Source: Crocinitomicaceae bacterium
Lineage (GTDB): Bacteria; Bacteroidota; Bacteroidia; Flavobacteriales_D; Crocinitomicaceae
DNA: 8,258 nt
NCBI GenBank assembly: GCA_024643585.1
Contig: JAHEMP010000090.1
Location: 1-8,258, forward strand
Reading direction: 5' to 3'
The translations under genes and the position numbers were made by a program. Below, one piece after another: positions 1 through 5,850 of the stretch. Each line of letters starts with the position of its first letter. Within the stretch, counting starts at the first letter, position 1. A model generated the notes under the pieces. It searched no databases, had not been told where the DNA came from, and saw only the letters and a list, made by a program, of their open reading frames with translations.

Positions 1-164
1 TTAAAATCCCAGACCATTTTGATTATTTGAAAATGGAAAGCATGAGTTACGAGTCGAGGGAAAAGCTGACTAAAATTAAACCAGCTACCATTGGTCAGGC
101 CAGCAGAATTAGCGGAGTATCGCCTTCTGATATTTCGGTAATATTAATTCATTTGGGTAGATAG
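1..164 (+). CDS. mnmG: tRNA uridine-5-carboxymethylaminomethyl modification enzyme MnmG (GidA), C-terminal end only
   Basis: This is the last 53 codons of a gene that enters from the left edge; the frame starts at base 3 and ends at a TAG stop (162-164). The visible peptide holds the hallmark C-terminal MnmG signature KPATIGQASRISGVSPSDIS, followed by a short hydrophobic end (VILIHLGR). In the family this part is the helical C-terminal domain that contacts the partner GTPase MnmE. The MnmE-MnmG complex uses FAD, a methylene-folate and glycine or ammonium to modify U34 in the wobble position of several tRNAs. The FAD-binding and catalytic parts lie outside the window. The end is of normal family type, so the gene is cut only by the window edge. 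Its stop codon lies within the parS-like palindrome described separately. Identification is by recognised motif and is firm. Confidence 0.93.
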   Translation, partial: KIPDHFDYLKMESMSYESREKLTKIKPATIGQASRISGVSPSDISVILIHLGR

Positions 165-178
165 TTCCACGTGAAACT
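163..178. promoter_or_regulatory. Candidate parS centromere site (ParB binding site)
   Basis: The 16-mer AGTTCCACGTGAAACT contains the 14-base core GTTCCACGTGAAAC, which is identical to the inner 14 positions of the Bacillus-type parS site (consensus TGTTNCACGTGAAACA). Only the two outermost bases differ, and they are swapped to A and T so that they still pair. With one more base on each side (162-179) it is an 18-bp inverted repeat with 8 of 9 pairs matched around CACGTG. The left arm overlaps the TAG stop of mnmG. In many bacteria parS sites lie near the origin, often next to gid/par genes, and load the CTP-dependent clamp ParB for chromosome segregation. No parA or parB is visible here. 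The assignment rests on sequence match and position only. Confidence 0.65.
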
Positions 179-354
179 AAGTTTCGTTTCGTTTTTTGCC
201 CTTTTAAGCGGATCTAAGGATGTTTTTGTGGATCAGAGAACGATTTTATAAGGCCCTTGAGAATTGTGCCACTCAGCGAGACGTATATTTTGTTAAACGA
301 GCAGTTTAATAAAAACGAGTTAAAGTCTTTTGAAACAATGGATTATCTTTCTTT

Positions 355-2268
355 TTAGTGTGCCGATTCTACCCAATCACCATTTTGCCGAATTAATTCC
401 ACCAACGCTTCCACAGCTTCGGATTCAGGAATGTTTTTTGCAACGACGGTTTTCTCTTTGTACAAATTGATTTTGCCAGGTCCAGTTCCAACGTACCCAT
501 AATCGGCGTCAGCCATTTCGCCAGGACCGTTTACAATACATCCCATTATTCCAATTTTTAAACCTTTGAGGTGAGACGTTCGTTTTCGGATTTTTGCTGT
601 AGTTTCTTGTAAATCAAATAGTGTTCTTCCGCAAGATGGGCATGAAATGTATTCTGTTTTAGAGATTCTTGTGCGAGTGGCTTGTAAAATACCGAACGAA
701 GTGGCGTTAATAGTTTTAACAGGAAGATTGGAATTGAGCCATATCCCATCACCGAACCCATCAATTAATATGCTGCCTGCATCACTTGCACTATACAATT
801 GAAATGTTTCTTCGTCTAAATCTGTGTAAGAATAACGGAGAATAATTGGATTTTTAATCTTGCGTTCCGCAAGTTCATTTATAATTTTGCGAAAAACTTG
901 AGTTTTATTGCTATATTTAGTTGACAGAACAAATATTGCATTTGGATGGTTTTTCAAATCATCTGTAACCACGAATTCTGTTTCTGGGGAGTAAAAGTAT
1001 AAGCTTTCAATGTCTAATAATTCAGTGCTGAGTGGATAATATCCGGACTTCTTTTCGAATTTTGTTTTCCACACCTCATGGTCGACCACTATGCCTAGAG
1101 TTCCGGGAACTTCAAAGTTGAGCTCGTTTGATCCGATATAAACATAGTCGGCAGCTTGATCCATTAAATTCCATTTGTCAAGTGTTACAGAGTAAGTGTA
1201 ACCAAATCCAAAGAAATTGGCAGGTGTGATTTCATGTTTATCACTAAGATCCGCGAAAACGACGGGCACGTGAGCCCCACCGATGTTGTGGTGTTCAGAT
1301 CCATGATGTTTTTCATAGAAATAGGGCGAGTAGGTTAAAGGATTGGAATAGTTTAGCTCTGCAATATTGGTTTGATTGTTAAATTTCTCGGCTAATTTTC
1401 GTGCTACGGGTATTTCAAATTCTGGTTCTTCGGTTAATGAAACCCGTATTGTGTCTCCTAAGCCATCTTCTAATAAAGCACCAATACCAACAGCAGATTT
1501 TATTCTACCGTCTTCACCATCACCGGCCTCGGTTACCCCTAAATGCAAAGGATAGCAACGACCATTTTTTAGCATAGTAGCGGCAAGTAATCTATACGCT
1601 TGTACCATTACTACCGTGTTGCTCGCTTTCATAGAAATGACCAAATTGTAATAGTTATGCTTTTCACAGATACGGATAAATTCCATGGCAGATTCTACCA
1701 TTCCTAGAGGTGTGTCGCCATATCTTGATAAAATTCGATCGGAAAGGGACCCATGGTTTGTTCCTATCCGCATGGCAGTGTTTTTCTCTTTGCACAATAA
1801 AACCAGAGGAGTGAATTTTTCTTCTATCCTTAGTAGTTCACTTTTATAAGTATCCTCTGTGTAGTCAATGTTTTCGAACTTCTTTTTGTCCGCATAATTT
1901 CCGGGATTAACCCTTACTTTTTCAACAATACCAGCAGCTATTTCTGCGGCATTTGGCGTAAAATGAATGTCGGCAACCAATGGGGCATTGTATCCTAGAG
2001 CCATTAAGCCATCACGGATGTTTTTGAGATTGTATGCCTCGTTTTTACTGGGTGCAGTTAAGCGCACCAACTCACATCCTGCATCAATCATACGAGCAGA
2101 CTGCTCGATGGATTTCTCCGTATCCATCGTGTCAGTGGTCGTCATGGATTGCAAACGAATAGGATTGTCACCACCAATTTCGAGATTTCCGACCTGTACA
2201 ATGTTTGTTTTTAAGCGTTTTCGCATGTATGGGCTATAGCAGTAAGGATTGATGCCTTGGTTTTTCAT
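355..2268 (-). CDS. ispG: 4-hydroxy-3-methylbut-2-en-1-yl diphosphate synthase IspG (GcpE), long three-domain form
   Basis: IspG is a cytoplasmic [4Fe-4S] enzyme that reductively opens methylerythritol cyclodiphosphate to HMBPP, the penultimate step of the MEP isoprenoid pathway, with electrons from ferredoxin or flavodoxin. From the ATG at 2268 the protein has 637 residues, against about 370 in E. coli. Residues about 20-285 form the TIM-barrel domain, with QSMTTTDT near 40, VADIHFTPNA near 98 and RVNPGNYAD near 119. A large insertion follows (about 290-535), as in plant, Chlamydia and Bacteroidota enzymes. The C-terminal iron-sulfur domain carries C543-x2-C546, C577 in GCIVNGPGE, and E584, equivalent to E. 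coli C270, C273, C305 and E312. A TTG at 2292 and an ATG at 2280 are also in frame, but the TTG overlaps a likely -7 promoter box, so the shorter start is preferred. The gene is monocistronic here, converging with mnmG and diverging from the desaturase. Confidence 0.96.
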   Translation of the reverse strand: MKNQGINPYCYSPYMRKRLKTNIVQVGNLEIGGDNPIRLQSMTTTDTMDTEKSIEQSARMIDAGCELVRLTAPSKNEAYNLKNIRDGLMALGYNAPLVADIHFTPNAAEIAAGIVEKVRVNPGNYADKKKFENIDYTEDTYKSELLRIEEKFTPLVLLCKEKNTAMRIGTNHGSLSDRILSRYGDTPLGMVESAMEFIRICEKHNYYNLVISMKASNTVVMVQAYRLLAATMLKNGRCYPLHLGVTEAGDGEDGRIKSAVGIGALLEDGLGDTIRVSLTEEPEFEIPVARKLAEKFNNQTNIAELNYSNPLTYSPYFYEKHHGSEHHNIGGAHVPVVFADLSDKHEITPANFFGFGYTYSVTLDKWNLMDQAADYVYIGSNELNFEVPGTLGIVVDHEVWKTKFEKKSGYYPLSTELLDIESLYFYSPETEFVVTDDLKNHPNAIFVLSTKYSNKTQVFRKIINELAERKIKNPIILRYSYTDLDEETFQLYSASDAGSILIDGFGDGIWLNSNLPVKTINATSFGILQATRTRISKTEYISCPSCGRTLFDLQETTAKIRKRTSHLKGLKIGIMGCIVNGPGEMADADYGYVGTGPGKINLYKEKTVVAKNIPESEAVEALVELIRQNGDWVESAH

Positions 2269-2289
2269 ATTAAACAGCATTGATAAGCA

Positions 2290-2297
2290 CAAAGTTA
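2290..2297 (-). promoter_or_regulatory. Possible -7 promoter element of ispG
   Basis: Read on the minus strand this is TAACTTTG, a full match to the Bacteroidota sigma-A -7 box TAnnTTTG, lying 21 bp upstream of the ATG at 2268. It would give a 5' leader of roughly 15 bases. No TTG -33 element is found at the usual 17-23 bp spacing, so the call is tentative. Its overlap with the in-frame TTG at 2292 argues against that upstream start. Confidence 0.3.
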
Positions 2298-2491
2298 TGC
2301 AAATATGTAAAGAGATTACTTACTAAGTCGAAACTTGTTTTTAACCTAGATTCAATAGTATAACAGAGAAAAGGACAATATTGTTGTTCATATAGTAAGA
2401 CAATAGTAATATTAAATGTTTGTATTTGTTAAAGCGTGCATCTAATTTGGTTAGAATGGATTACCTTTGTCGCCGTATGAGTATAAAAGAA

Positions 2492-3598
2492 ATGCATTAT
2501 TCTGAAATCAAATTTTCAGAAAATCACAACGAAGAGTTTTATAAAGCCTTAAGAACCAGAGTTGTGGATTATTTTAAGGCGACAGGTAAATCAAGACATG
2601 GTAATTTTTCAATGGTTTTCAAAACGATTGTAATGTTTTCCATGTACTTTATTCCTTGGGCATTAATCGTTACGATAATTGATTCCAACATTATTGGTTA
2701 CCTGGCATGGGTTGTCATGGGCTTTGGAATGGCTGGTATTGGATTGTCTGTTATGCACGATGCAAACCATGGAGCGTATTCAAAAAACGACAACGTTAAT
2801 AAATGGGTCGGCTTTATTATTATGGCGATTGGTGGTAGTGGCATGAATTGGAGAATTCAGCACAACATTTTACATCACACTTTTACCAATGTAGATGGAA
2901 TTGATGAAGATATTGATCCTGGAAAAGTGATGCGGTTTTCTCCACACAAAGAAAGACTATCCGGACATAGATTTCAACATATTTATGCTTGGTTCCTTTA
3001 TGGTTTGATGACAATTCTATGGTTTACAACTAAGGATTTTAAGCAATTACAACGCTATCACAAGATGGATTTGTTGAAAACGCAAGGATTTAGTTATAGA
3101 CGCGCCTTGATTGGTCATATTGTTACAAAAGCCCTTTACATTGGGTTAACACTTGGTTTGCCTTTGTTTTTGTCAGGAATGTCGGCTTGGGTTGTCTTTG
3201 CTGGGTTTTTTACTATGCATTTTATCTGTGGGTTTTGGTTGGGTATCATTTTTCAACCAGCACATGTTGTTCCTTCAAGCAACTTTCCATTACCGAACGA
3301 TTCTGGAAACATCGAGGCAGATTGGGCTGTTAGTCAATTGTATAACACAGCCAATTTTGCTCCAGGAGCGCGCTTGTTTTCATGGTATGTTGGCGGATTG
3401 AATTACCAGGTTGAACATCATTTGTTTCCAAATATTTGTCACGTTCATTACAAAAACATTGCGAAAATAGTGCGTGAAACAGCAACTGAATTCAATTTGC
3501 CCTACAATAGCTTTAAAACCTTTGGTCAAGCTTTGAAGGAGCATGGTATAATGTTATACAACTTAGGGCATTACGACAATGCTCCTGGTTTGCACTAA
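2492..3598 (+). CDS. Membrane fatty acid desaturase, front-end (linoleoyl-CoA/delta-6-like) type
   Basis: This is an integral membrane di-iron desaturase that would insert a double bond into fatty acyl chains at the cytoplasmic membrane. Counting from the ATG at 2492 (368 residues), the three histidine boxes are HDANH at 89-93, HNILHH at 124-129 and QVEHH at 306-310. Glutamine in place of the first histidine of box three marks the front-end delta-5/delta-6 family. Hydrophobic segments lie at about 44-64, 68-88, 165-180, 208-228 and 233-253. There is no N-terminal cytochrome b5 domain, so electrons must come from a separate carrier. The exact double-bond position and the acyl carrier cannot be read from sequence. 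In-frame starts exist upstream (TTG 2420, ATG 2456, ATG 2477). The start at 2492 gives the short N-terminus before KFSENHN that I associate with this family, and it has a purine-rich AAAAGAA just upstream. The gene is first in a likely operon with the next two genes. Confidence 0.9.
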   Translation: MHYSEIKFSENHNEEFYKALRTRVVDYFKATGKSRHGNFSMVFKTIVMFSMYFIPWALIVTIIDSNIIGYLAWVVMGFGMAGIGLSVMHDANHGAYSKNDNVNKWVGFIIMAIGGSGMNWRIQHNILHHTFTNVDGIDEDIDPGKVMRFSPHKERLSGHRFQHIYAWFLYGLMTILWFTTKDFKQLQRYHKMDLLKTQGFSYRRALIGHIVTKALYIGLTLGLPLFLSGMSAWVVFAGFFTMHFICGFWLGIIFQPAHVVPSSNFPLPNDSGNIEADWAVSQLYNTANFAPGARLFSWYVGGLNYQVEHHLFPNICHVHYKNIAKIVRETATEFNLPYNSFKTFGQALKEHGIMLYNLGHYDNAPGLH

Positions 3599-3599
3599 A

Positions 3600-3953
3600 A
3601 TGAATTTAGAAGAATTTAGAGAATATTGTTTGCAAAAGGCAGGTGTTACAGAACATCTGCCTTTTGACATTAAAACCCTTGTGTTTAAGGTGTGCGGAAA
3701 GATGTTTGCATTAACGGATCTAGAAACATTTGGAAGTATAAATTTGAAATGTGATCCGGAAAAAGCAATACTGTTAAGGGAGTCTTACTCTGAGATTATT
3801 CCTGGATACCATATGAGCAAAACTCACTGGAACACCGTTTCAGTGGAAGGTTCATTAAACGATTCCTTTATCTATGATTTAATTGATGATTCATATAATT
3901 TGGTTTTCGAAAGCTTAACGCGAAAACAAAAGCAAAACTATGAGGATAGATAA
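3600..3953 (+). CDS. MmcQ/YjbR family protein (DUF419)
   Basis: This is a small soluble protein of 117 residues, the usual length for the MmcQ/YjbR family, which has a fold likened to double-wing DNA-binding domains but no firmly established role. Family hallmarks are visible in order: LPFDIKTLVFKVCGKMFAL (about 21-39), NLKCDPEKA (near 48), IIPGYHMSKTHWNTV (about 65-79), and a C-terminal DLIDDSYNLVFESLTRKQK. The ATG at 3600 begins one base after the desaturase stop, and the DNA just upstream lacks a clear Shine-Dalgarno site, so translation is probably coupled to the desaturase. Its 3' end overlaps hslR by 14 bp. Family assignment is firm; function is not known. Confidence 0.88.
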   Translation: MNLEEFREYCLQKAGVTEHLPFDIKTLVFKVCGKMFALTDLETFGSINLKCDPEKAILLRESYSEIIPGYHMSKTHWNTVSVEGSLNDSFIYDLIDDSYNLVFESLTRKQKQNYEDR

Positions 3954-4311
3954 ATATGTCTGGTGTGTGCGTTTGGCGAAAACGAGATCGTTAGCCTCAG
4001 AGTGGGTGGCTAAGGGCAAAGTTAAGCTCAACATGGAGAATGTCAAACCTTCAAAAGATGTGAAAATAGGTGATACGCTCCAAATCTCTAAAAACACGGC
4101 TACGTTTTCCTATAAAATTATTGGAATGACGGATAGACGATTGGGCGCCCCGTTAGTAAAGGAATGCATAATTGATACAACCCCTGTTGAGGAAGTAGAA
4201 AGGTTTAAAGTTTATCAAGCGGCCCAATCTTCGTATCGACAATACGGGGAAGGAAAACCATCTAAAAAAGACCGTAGGAACCTTGATGATTTTCTTGAAA
4301 ATTGGGAGTGA
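3940..4311 (+). CDS. hslR: Hsp15-like ribosome-associated S4-domain RNA-binding protein
   Basis: This 123-residue protein opens with an S4 RNA-binding domain: MRIDKYVWCVRLAKTRSLAS, then KGKVKLNMENVKPSKDVKIGDTL, through about residue 50. A basic C-terminal extension follows that is rich in K and R (GEGKPSKKDRRN). This order and length match the heat-shock protein Hsp15 (HslR). In E. coli, Hsp15 binds free 50S subunits that still carry a nascent chain attached to tRNA and helps recycle stalled complexes after heat stress. The start ATG at 3940 lies inside the end of the YjbR-family gene (14-bp overlap, different frame), which implies co-transcription and probable translational coupling. No heat-shock promoter is visible immediately upstream. 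The gene ends 6 bp before the stop of the convergent yegP-like gene. Confidence 0.88.
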   Translation: MRIDKYVWCVRLAKTRSLASEWVAKGKVKLNMENVKPSKDVKIGDTLQISKNTATFSYKIIGMTDRRLGAPLVKECIIDTTPVEEVERFKVYQAAQSSYRQYGEGKPSKKDRRNLDDFLENWE

Positions 4312-4317
4312 TAAGTT

Positions 4318-4647
4318 TTATCCCTCTTCAGAAGTGCTGGCATCAGGTGCATTTTTTCCAACACTTGCAATTCCGTTTTCCATCGCGGCTTTGGTCGTAT
4401 ACATTTCGCTAGTACCTATTATTTGACCATTCGAAGCCTTTAGGTTAAAGTAGAATTGCCCATCTTTTGCTTCATTTCTTTCGAAATTCTTGTCGTCTAC
4501 TCCATTTTTTTGCACAGAAAGTATACCGTTTTCGCATGCACTTTTTGTGGAATAGCCCTGACTTGCAAGTATAACTTGTCCGTTAGAGGCTTTTAAGTTA
4601 AAATAGAACTTGTTATTTTTTGCTTGTTTGATTGTAAATTTTCCCAT
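4318..4647 (-). CDS. yegP: YegP family protein with two DUF1508 repeats
   Basis: This small soluble protein has 109 residues, close to E. coli YegP, and consists of two tandem DUF1508 units (about 1-50 and 52-101). Both contain the identical string FYFNLKASNGQ (residues 14-24 and 65-75), followed by an I-rich strand, a tyrosine-serine/threonine turn (GYSTKSA or MYTTKAA), and then ENGI(L/A)SV. This is the classic YegP arrangement; the second unit is especially close to E. coli YegP. The family has no established biochemical role. The protein has no signal peptide or membrane segment, and a short acidic tail (DASTSEEG). The ATG at 4647 is the only reasonable start, with a leader that lacks a clear Shine-Dalgarno site. 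It is divergent from the beta-barrel gene and convergent with hslR. Confidence 0.88.
   Translation of the reverse strand: MGKFTIKQAKNNKFYFNLKASNGQVILASQGYSTKSACENGILSVQKNGVDDKNFERNEAKDGQFYFNLKASNGQIIGTSEMYTTKAAMENGIASVGKNAPDASTSEEG
4423..4455 (-). repeat. Internal repeat unit 2 of the yegP-like gene
   Basis: These 11 codons encode FYFNLKASNGQ, identical in protein to codons at 4576-4608 (offset 51 residues). The DNA copies differ mostly at third positions, so this is an old gene-internal duplication typical of DUF1508 and not a recent one. Confidence 0.7.
4576..4608 (-). repeat. Internal repeat unit 1 of the yegP-like gene
   Basis: First copy of the 11-codon FYFNLKASNGQ segment, paired with the copy at 4423-4455. 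Confidence 0.7.
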
Positions 4648-4710
4648 GATTATTACAGTTGTCCACTAAGATAATGAAATAATTTTATAATATAAAAGTC
4701 ACATTATGAG

Positions 4711-4739
4711 TTGATTATAAAAAAGAGAATAAATATTTG
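4711..4739 (+). promoter_or_regulatory. Candidate promoter of the beta-barrel gene
   Basis: A TTG (4711-4713) is followed by an 18-bp spacer and AATATTTG (4732-4739). The latter matches 5 of 6 defined positions of the Bacteroidota -7 box TAnnTTTG. It lies in the 140-bp divergent spacer and would give a leader of about 40 bases before the ATG at 4788. The region is very AT-rich, so a chance match is possible. Confidence 0.3.
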
Positions 4740-4787
4740 TAACTTTTTTAGAGGTAGGAAGTCTTACATTAAATAAAACGAGAAAAC

Positions 4788-5633
4788 ATGAAAAATCTAT
4801 TCTTTATAAGCGCAATTATCTTGTCAACAGTAAGTTTTGCACAAGAAGAACCAAAGACTCCAGAAGTCCCTGTAGTACCAGAACCAAAAAAATCTACCGA
4901 TACAACACGTATAAATCTTAAAAACATGCAAGTGATTGTAGTTTCTAAAGATGATGGACAGGTTGAAATTGAGATAGACACAATAGATGCAGCTCCAATA
5001 AAACCAAAAGGAAATGTTAAGGGACATTGGGCAGGCTTGGATTTTGGATTTAATGTGCTGACAGATGGAAGTGGTTCAACAAGGTTTCCAAACTATAAAT
5101 ATTGGCAGAATGATCCTGTAAATTCTACGTATTTTAATTTAAATATTGGCGAAAAGAAATTTAAATTAGTTCAAGAATATGTGGGTTTAACGACTGGTGT
5201 TGGGTTCAATTGGAACCAAGTAGCGTTTACCAACAACTACATATTAATGGACTCTATTGACACGATAGTGGGTGTGATTTCGCCGCAATATTATTCGAAA
5301 AACGAATTGCGTGCTACGTACTTACAGGTGCCTTTGTTGTTAGAGTTTAACACCAATAGGGATAACGAAAAAGGACTATATGTTGCTGTTGGTGTAATCG
5401 GTGGCGTTAAATTATCCTCTAAAGTAAAACGAGAAGGTAAAATTGAAGGCGATAAATTCAAGGAAAAAATCAAAGGAACGTATGCTTTAAATCCATTTAA
5501 ATGTGATTTAACTGCTCGATTTGGATACGGATACTTTGGAGCGTTTGTTAATTATAGTCTTATGCCGCTTTTTGATACCGAGAAAACGACTGAAGTTTAC
5601 CCACTGTCCTTCGGTGTTAGTTTGAATTTTTAA
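4788..5633 (+). CDS. Outer membrane beta-barrel protein, porin-family-like, function unknown
   Basis: The 281-residue protein begins with a Sec signal peptide (MKNLFFISAIILSTVSFA, probable cleavage before QEE). A proline- and lysine-rich linker (about 20-37) and a short segment of alternating hydrophobic and acidic residues (NMQVIVVS to VEIEID, about 46-63) follow. From about residue 78 there are repeated amphipathic strands rich in G, Y, F and N (WAGLDFGFNVL, YVGLTTGVGFNW, GLYVAVGVIGGV, ARFGYGYFGAFVNYSL). The chain ends in SFGVSLNF, a terminal aromatic strand as expected for outer-membrane barrels. This resembles the small Bacteroidota barrels grouped as OMP_b-brl/PorT-like. It should be inserted by the BAM machinery; its ligand or role cannot be inferred. 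The start has an A-rich leader (AAATAAAACGAGAAAAC), typical of the phylum. A strong terminator follows directly, so it appears monocistronic. Confidence 0.8.
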   Translation: MKNLFFISAIILSTVSFAQEEPKTPEVPVVPEPKKSTDTTRINLKNMQVIVVSKDDGQVEIEIDTIDAAPIKPKGNVKGHWAGLDFGFNVLTDGSGSTRFPNYKYWQNDPVNSTYFNLNIGEKKFKLVQEYVGLTTGVGFNWNQVAFTNNYILMDSIDTIVGVISPQYYSKNELRATYLQVPLLLEFNTNRDNEKGLYVAVGVIGGVKLSSKVKREGKIEGDKFKEKIKGTYALNPFKCDLTARFGYGYFGAFVNYSLMPLFDTEKTTEVYPLSFGVSLNF

Positions 5634-5649
5634 TGGGTTTAGAATGATT

Positions 5650-5682
5650 AAAAAGCGCAACTTTTCTGAGTTGCGCTTTTTT
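5650..5682 (+). terminator. Rho-independent terminator of the beta-barrel gene
   Basis: A 13-bp perfect stem (5650-5662 with 5669-5681; core AGCGCAACT/AGTTGCGCT) encloses a 6-base loop TTTCTG and ends in a run of six T. It begins 16 bp after the stop at 5633. The A-run on the left side means it could also act on transcripts coming from the right. Confidence 0.92.
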
Positions 5683-5801
5683 ATTGCCCTTTACATTCGT
5701 TTGCATTCATAAGTCTTTCGAATATTTCCTAAACTAAGGGAGATGATAGAATGAAAGCACAACAAATCAATTGGAAGATGGGGAATGAAATTCTAGAGCA
5801 C

Positions 5802-5830
5802 AAAAAAAGGAGACACTTACATGTCTCCTT
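5802..5830 (-). terminator. Rho-independent terminator of the PA-domain secreted protein gene
   Basis: Arms AAGGAGACA (5807-5815) and TGTCTCCTT (5822-5830) pair perfectly around a 6-base loop. Read on the minus strand the hairpin is followed by seven T (complement of 5802-5808). It starts 20 bp downstream of the stop codon at 5851-5853. Confidence 0.9.
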
Positions 5831-5850
5831 CTCTTTGAACAAATGTTCTA

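Noticed and set aside
173..197. GAAAC-TAA-GTTTC mini-hairpin followed by a T-rich stretch, as a terminator for mnmG
   Set aside because: The stem is only 5 bp with two G-C pairs, and it overlaps the parS-like site, which explains the left arm better.
220..309. Short + strand frame of 29 codons in the mnmG-ispG gap
   Set aside because: It has no proper ribosome site at the right distance (AAGG abuts the ATG), no recognisable sequence, and a length expected by chance.
293..309. TTAAAC-GAGCA-GTTTAA inverted repeat upstream of the ispG stop region
   Set aside because: It is a weak 6-bp AT-rich stem with no T-tail on the minus strand, so it is not a credible ispG terminator.
1267..1272. A second CACGTG core inside ispG as another parS
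   Set aside because: The flanks (GGG and AGC) do not match the parS arms, so this is a chance hexamer.
2462..2469. TACCTTTG as a -7 promoter box for the desaturase
   Set aside because: It matches TAnnTTTG, but there is no TTG at a normal spacing upstream, and it would lie inside the coding region if the upstream ATG at 2456 were used. Too weak to list.
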